Shown: positions 32,693-35,335 of the stretch, in pieces
How positions within the stretch are numbered: position 1 is the first letter of the stretch
How the letters are laid out: the number at the start of each line of letters is the position of its first letter
Source of the DNA: Anaerolineae bacterium
GTDB lineage: Bacteria > Chloroflexota > Anaerolineae > Aggregatilineales > Ch27
DNA: 35,335 nt
NCBI GenBank assembly: GCA_013178165.1
Contig: JABLXG010000033.1
Span: 1-35,335 of the forward strand
Direction: 5' to 3'
Notes under the pieces: model-generated
What the model was told of the DNA's origin: nothing
What the model saw: the letters and a program-made list of their open reading frames with translations, nothing else
Databases searched by the model: none
Translations under genes and position numbers: made by a program

Positions 32693-33439
32693 TCAGCTTT
32701 CCGCGGGCGGGGCAGGGTTGTCCGCGGTGGAAGGCGGCTGAGCACCTGCGGGCAGTGTAGCATCTCCACTCGCGGCGATGGCGCCTTTGTCCGGCTGGGA
32801 ATTCTGATCGCTCGATGACACTGGTGGGGATGTGGCCGGAGCGGCAGCAGGACGGGCATCCTCGTCGGGGATGGGCAGCGGATCGGCGACAAAGTCATAC
32901 AAGGGATTGCGAAACGCCGGGGAGACGCTCCTGGAATCGCCCTGGCCTACCGGCGCCGCCTGTTCCGCCGGCGTGATAACGGCGGTGGAGGACATGGCGG
33001 CAGGCGCAGGCGTTGCGGTGGATGAAGACGGCGGAGCAAGGATCGTTAAGGTAGTTGCTGGCGTTGCCGCGAGGGCTGGCGGCGCTTCCGTGCTGACCGG
33101 TGGGGCCGGCTGTGGAGTCACGGCGGGAGTGGTAAGTGCGGTCATCTGCGCCTCAAGGCGGCTGCGCAGCACCTCCAGGTCCGCCGGAGCCGGGTTAAGA
33201 TCGCTGAGGCGCTCCAGCGCCCTGGCGGCGCGATCCCAGGCGTTGCGGGCCAGAGCGACTTCGACGACGGCGCGCCAGTAGGCGGCTGGCCGGGTTCTCT
33301 CCAGCCGGGTGAGCACCTGTTCCACATCGCGATAGGAGGGATACTCCGCCGCAATGGTCAACAGATGGTGGGCGGCGTCCTCCCAGTTGCCGTGGCGCAG
33401 GGCAACGATAGCAGTCCGGTAACGTCTTTCAGGAAGCAT
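32693..33439 (-). CDS. hypothetical protein, helical repeats plus Pro/Thr/Ala-rich tail
   Basis: The 248-residue product has an N-terminal helical region of about 95 residues (YRTAIVALRHGNWEDAAHHL, then RAVVEVALARNAWDRAARAL) that resembles two or three TPR-like hairpins. About 145 residues follow that are rich in Pro, Thr, Ala and Ser and probably disordered. No signal peptide or membrane helix was seen. I chose ATG 33439 because the candidate promoter at 33483-33510 would start transcription near 33476, past the longer in-frame ATG at 33484. Neither start has a good ribosome site, so the start is uncertain. The gene is convergent with the GNAT gene, 16 bases apart, and divergent from pepA. 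Confidence 0.6.
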   Translation of the reverse strand: MLPERRYRTAIVALRHGNWEDAAHHLLTIAAEYPSYRDVEQVLTRLERTRPAAYWRAVVEVALARNAWDRAARALERLSDLNPAPADLEVLRSRLEAQMTALTTPAVTPQPAPPVSTEAPPALAATPATTLTILAPPSSSTATPAPAAMSSTAVITPAEQAAPVGQGDSRSVSPAFRNPLYDFVADPLPIPDEDARPAAAPATSPPVSSSDQNSQPDKGAIAASGDATLPAGAQPPSTADNPAPPAES

Positions 33440-33482
33440 GAGCGTTTTCTTGCTGTTCTGGCCGCCGGTCGTAACACCTGTC

Positions 33483-33510
33483 ATTGTACTGCAACGGCGT
33501 GTTGTGTGCA
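33483..33510 (-). promoter_or_regulatory. candidate promoter of the Pro/Thr/Ala-rich protein gene
   Basis: TGCACA (33505-33510, four of six) and TACAAT (33483-33488, five of six) are 16 bases apart on the minus strand. The -10 overlaps the alternative ATG at 33484, which makes that start unlikely. Confidence 0.45.
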
Positions 33511-33695
33511 GGCCAGACGAGGCAGGGGCGCTGGCTGGTGCGGTTGCCGCCGGATAATCGTCGTCAAGTGAACGGGGGTCCGGGCACGCCGATGCCTTGA
33601 AAATAGCTCCGTTTTGCGTGACACTTGGCAACGTCTGGCTGAAGCGCGGTAGCCTATCCGCCACTGCGCATACTTGCAAGATCGAGAGGTTTGCC

Positions 33696-35192
33696 ATGGA
33701 TATTCGGGTGCTGACCGGGGCGATCCAGGAATCCGATGCTGAGGCGGTGGTGATTAGCCTGTTTGAGGGCGTAACCGCCCCGGAGGGGGCTGCACGTCTG
33801 GTTGATGAGGCGCTGAACGGTGCAGTGAGTGATTTGCTCGGTGCTGGCGATTTTACCGGAGCCAGCGGGCAGGTAGTGGTACTCTACCCGCGGGGGGCTT
33901 TGCCCGCCCGCCGGGTGATGCTGGTGGGACTGGGCAAGCAGTCCGAATTGAACGTTGAAGCTGTACGCCATGCCGCTGCACATGCTGCCCTGAAGGCCCG
34001 CGATCTCAAGGTCAAACGGCTGGCGACCATCCTGCATGGCGCGGGGCAAGAGGGACTTTCCGCAGCGGCAGCGGCCTATGCGGTGGTGGAAGGCACGCGG
34101 CTGGCGTTGTACCGCTATCAGGCTCCTCGTCAGGGTGAGAGTCTTCCGGAGGTTGAGGCGCTCGAACTGCTGGCAGGAGAGGGGGAAGCGGCGGCAGTGC
34201 AGCAGGCCGTTGAACAGGCTGAGGCGGTGGTAGCCGGGGTAACGCTGGCCCGCGATCTGGTGAACCTGCCGCCCAACATCTGCACACCGTCTTACCTGGC
34301 TGAGGCGGCGACTGCGGCTGCGGATGCTGTCGGCCTGAGGGTGCAGGTGCTGGAACGCGGGCAGATGCAGGCGCTGGGGATGAACGCGCTGCTGGCGGTG
34401 GCCCAGGGGTCAGAAACACCGCCGCGCTTCATTATCTTGGAGCACAATGCTACACGGGCAGGTGAGCTGCCGTCTATTGTTCTGGTGGGCAAAGGCATCA
34501 CGTTCGACACCGGCGGCTACAACCTGAAGCCCACGGAGAGCATGGCTACCATGAAAACGGATATGGCCGGCGGGGCCGCCGTGATCGGGGCGTTACGGGC
34601 CATCGGGGCGCTCAAAGTGCCGCTGCACGTGGTCGGGCTGGTTCCTGCCGCCGACAACATGATCAGCGGACACGCTTACCGGCCACAGGAGGTGATCCGG
34701 GCCAGCAACGGGGTGACGATCGAGATCAGCAACACTGACGCGGAAGGGCGCATGTTGCTGGCCGATGCGCTGGTGTTTGCTGCCCGCTTCAAGCCTTCAG
34801 CGGTTGTGGATATCGCCACCCTGACCGGGGCCTGTGTGGTGGCGCTGGGGGCGGTGGCTGCCGGGCTTTTCAGCACCAGCGACGCACTGCGTGATGTATT
34901 GCTGGCGGCAGCCGAGGCCACCAATGAGAAGCTGTGGCCGTTACCGCTCTATCCTGAGTACGAGAAAGCGATTGAGTCCAAAGTGGCGGATATTCAAAAC
35001 ACGGGCGGACGCACCAGCGGGGTAGGCGCTTCCGCGACCTTTCTCAAGCATTTCGTCAGCTATCCGGCCTGGGCACACATCGACATGGCCGGGCTGGCCG
35101 CCAACGCCAAGGATAACCCATACATCCCTGAGGGGGCGACGGGCTATGGCGTGCGCCTGCTGACGGAATTTGTGCGTCGCTGGACGGCGTAG
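33696..35192 (+). CDS. pepA: leucyl aminopeptidase (M17 family)
   Basis: PepA removes N-terminal amino acids from peptides in the cytoplasm; in E. coli it also binds DNA, which need not apply here. The 498-residue product has the regulatory N-terminal domain (about 1-165). The catalytic domain has VGKGITFDTGGYNLKP near residue 265, KTDMAGGAAV near 285 and the family signature NTDAEGRMLLADAL near 346. Two metal-binding aspartates, the lysine and the glutamate are all present. ATG 33696 has GAGAGG six bases upstream; the frame is open 33 codons further up without support. No strong promoter was found; TTGAAA at 33597-33602 with a weak -10 is possible. Confidence 0.95.
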   Translation: MDIRVLTGAIQESDAEAVVISLFEGVTAPEGAARLVDEALNGAVSDLLGAGDFTGASGQVVVLYPRGALPARRVMLVGLGKQSELNVEAVRHAAAHAALKARDLKVKRLATILHGAGQEGLSAAAAAYAVVEGTRLALYRYQAPRQGESLPEVEALELLAGEGEAAAVQQAVEQAEAVVAGVTLARDLVNLPPNICTPSYLAEAATAAADAVGLRVQVLERGQMQALGMNALLAVAQGSETPPRFIILEHNATRAGELPSIVLVGKGITFDTGGYNLKPTESMATMKTDMAGGAAVIGALRAIGALKVPLHVVGLVPAADNMISGHAYRPQEVIRASNGVTIEISNTDAEGRMLLADALVFAARFKPSAVVDIATLTGACVVALGAVAAGLFSTSDALRDVLLAAAEATNEKLWPLPLYPEYEKAIESKVADIQNTGGRTSGVGASATFLKHFVSYPAWAHIDMAGLAANAKDNPYIPEGATGYGVRLLTEFVRRWTA

Positions 35193-35224
35193 GGGGCAGA
35201 AATCGAGCACCTGTCAAATCAAAA

Positions 35225-35272
35225 GATAATGTTACCGAGCGGAGACGGTTCGTTCATTTGATAATGTTACCG
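35225..35272 (+). repeat. paired 13-bp direct repeats, possible IS end
   Basis: GATAATGTTACCG occurs at 35225-35237 and again at 35260-35272, a 35-base period. The DNA here is A/T-richer than its surroundings and begins 32 bases after the pepA stop. Short repeats of this sort, placed just inside an element's edge, are typical of transposase-binding ends of IS21/IS481-like elements. The transposase would lie beyond the window, so the assignment is a guess. Confidence 0.45.
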
Positions 35273-35335
35273 GGCTGTCCTCTCCTTTCTGGGAGTGTTG
35301 GGGAGCGAAAAGGGTCAAGTAGACGTTCTGGGTAT

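Noticed and set aside
1-35335. tRNA, rRNA and CRISPR
   Set aside because: No TTCGANTC-type T-arm with a matching acceptor stem, no rRNA core sequence and no regularly spaced repeat array was seen on either strand.

Overview
The window (about 60 % G+C, estimated by eye) looks like a chromosomal stretch of a Chloroflexota bacterium, probably of the Anaerolineae type. The pointers are a topoisomerase I with an extra N-terminal zinc-finger-like domain, a very short Flp pilin of the kind found in this phylum, Thr/Pro-rich surface proteins, an ATP-type PEP carboxykinase, a ComEC with an altered hydrolase domain, and several lineage-type hypothetical membrane proteins. This placement is inference from gene content. 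No rRNA, tRNA or CRISPR array was seen. IS traces sit at both edges: a transposase C-terminus at 1-114 and a pair of 13-bp direct repeats at 35225-35272.

Layout. 313-1366 (-) encodes an ECF sigma factor and a one-helix membrane protein; a 25-bp palindrome lies upstream. 1525-4712 holds a secreted/anchored protein (+) convergent with comEC (-). 4924-6943 (+) is sucCD behind a clear sigma-70-type promoter. 7107-8982 (+) is a TPR protein, a UroD/corrinoid-methyltransferase-like protein and rsmD. 9017-11052 (-) is hpt-cca, divergent from greA (11211-11681, +). 11763-20703 (-) is a long information-processing block: ffh-rpsP-khpA-rimM, then dprA-mannose-1-phosphate guanylyltransferase-topA on its own promoter, then a membrane protein on its own promoter. 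20876-22265 is an LCP-family protein (+) and a small hypothetical protein (-). 22505-25378 (-) is aminotransferase-pckA. 25639-25785 (-) is a 48-residue Flp pilin. 26146-27949 (+) is an SH3-like anchored protein followed by a CcrM-type GANTC adenine methyltransferase. 27981-30588 (-) is hutI, a short-chain dehydrogenase and a thioredoxin-like gene. 30750-32676 (+) is a C39-type peptidase with TPRs and a GNAT protein. 32693-33439 (-) is a Pro/Thr/Ala-rich protein divergent from pepA (33696-35192, +).

The most interesting item is at 27981-28418 (-). A membrane-anchored thioredoxin-like reading frame is interrupted by one in-frame UGA exactly where the first cysteine of the CxxC redox motif belongs (U-T-Q-C). 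A stem-loop with a GUG apical loop starts 20 bases after the UGA and fits the published rules for bacterial SECIS elements. I read it as a candidate selenoprotein that ordinary gene callers would split in two. A second point of interest is the SH3/CcrM unit: its likely promoter carries GANTC sites in the spacer and over the -10 box, with a third just upstream, suggesting methylation-sensitive control of the methyltransferase gene.

Most promoters I could recognise share a TTGNNN-17-TANNNT pattern. They were also useful for choosing start codons (sucC, ffh, dprA).
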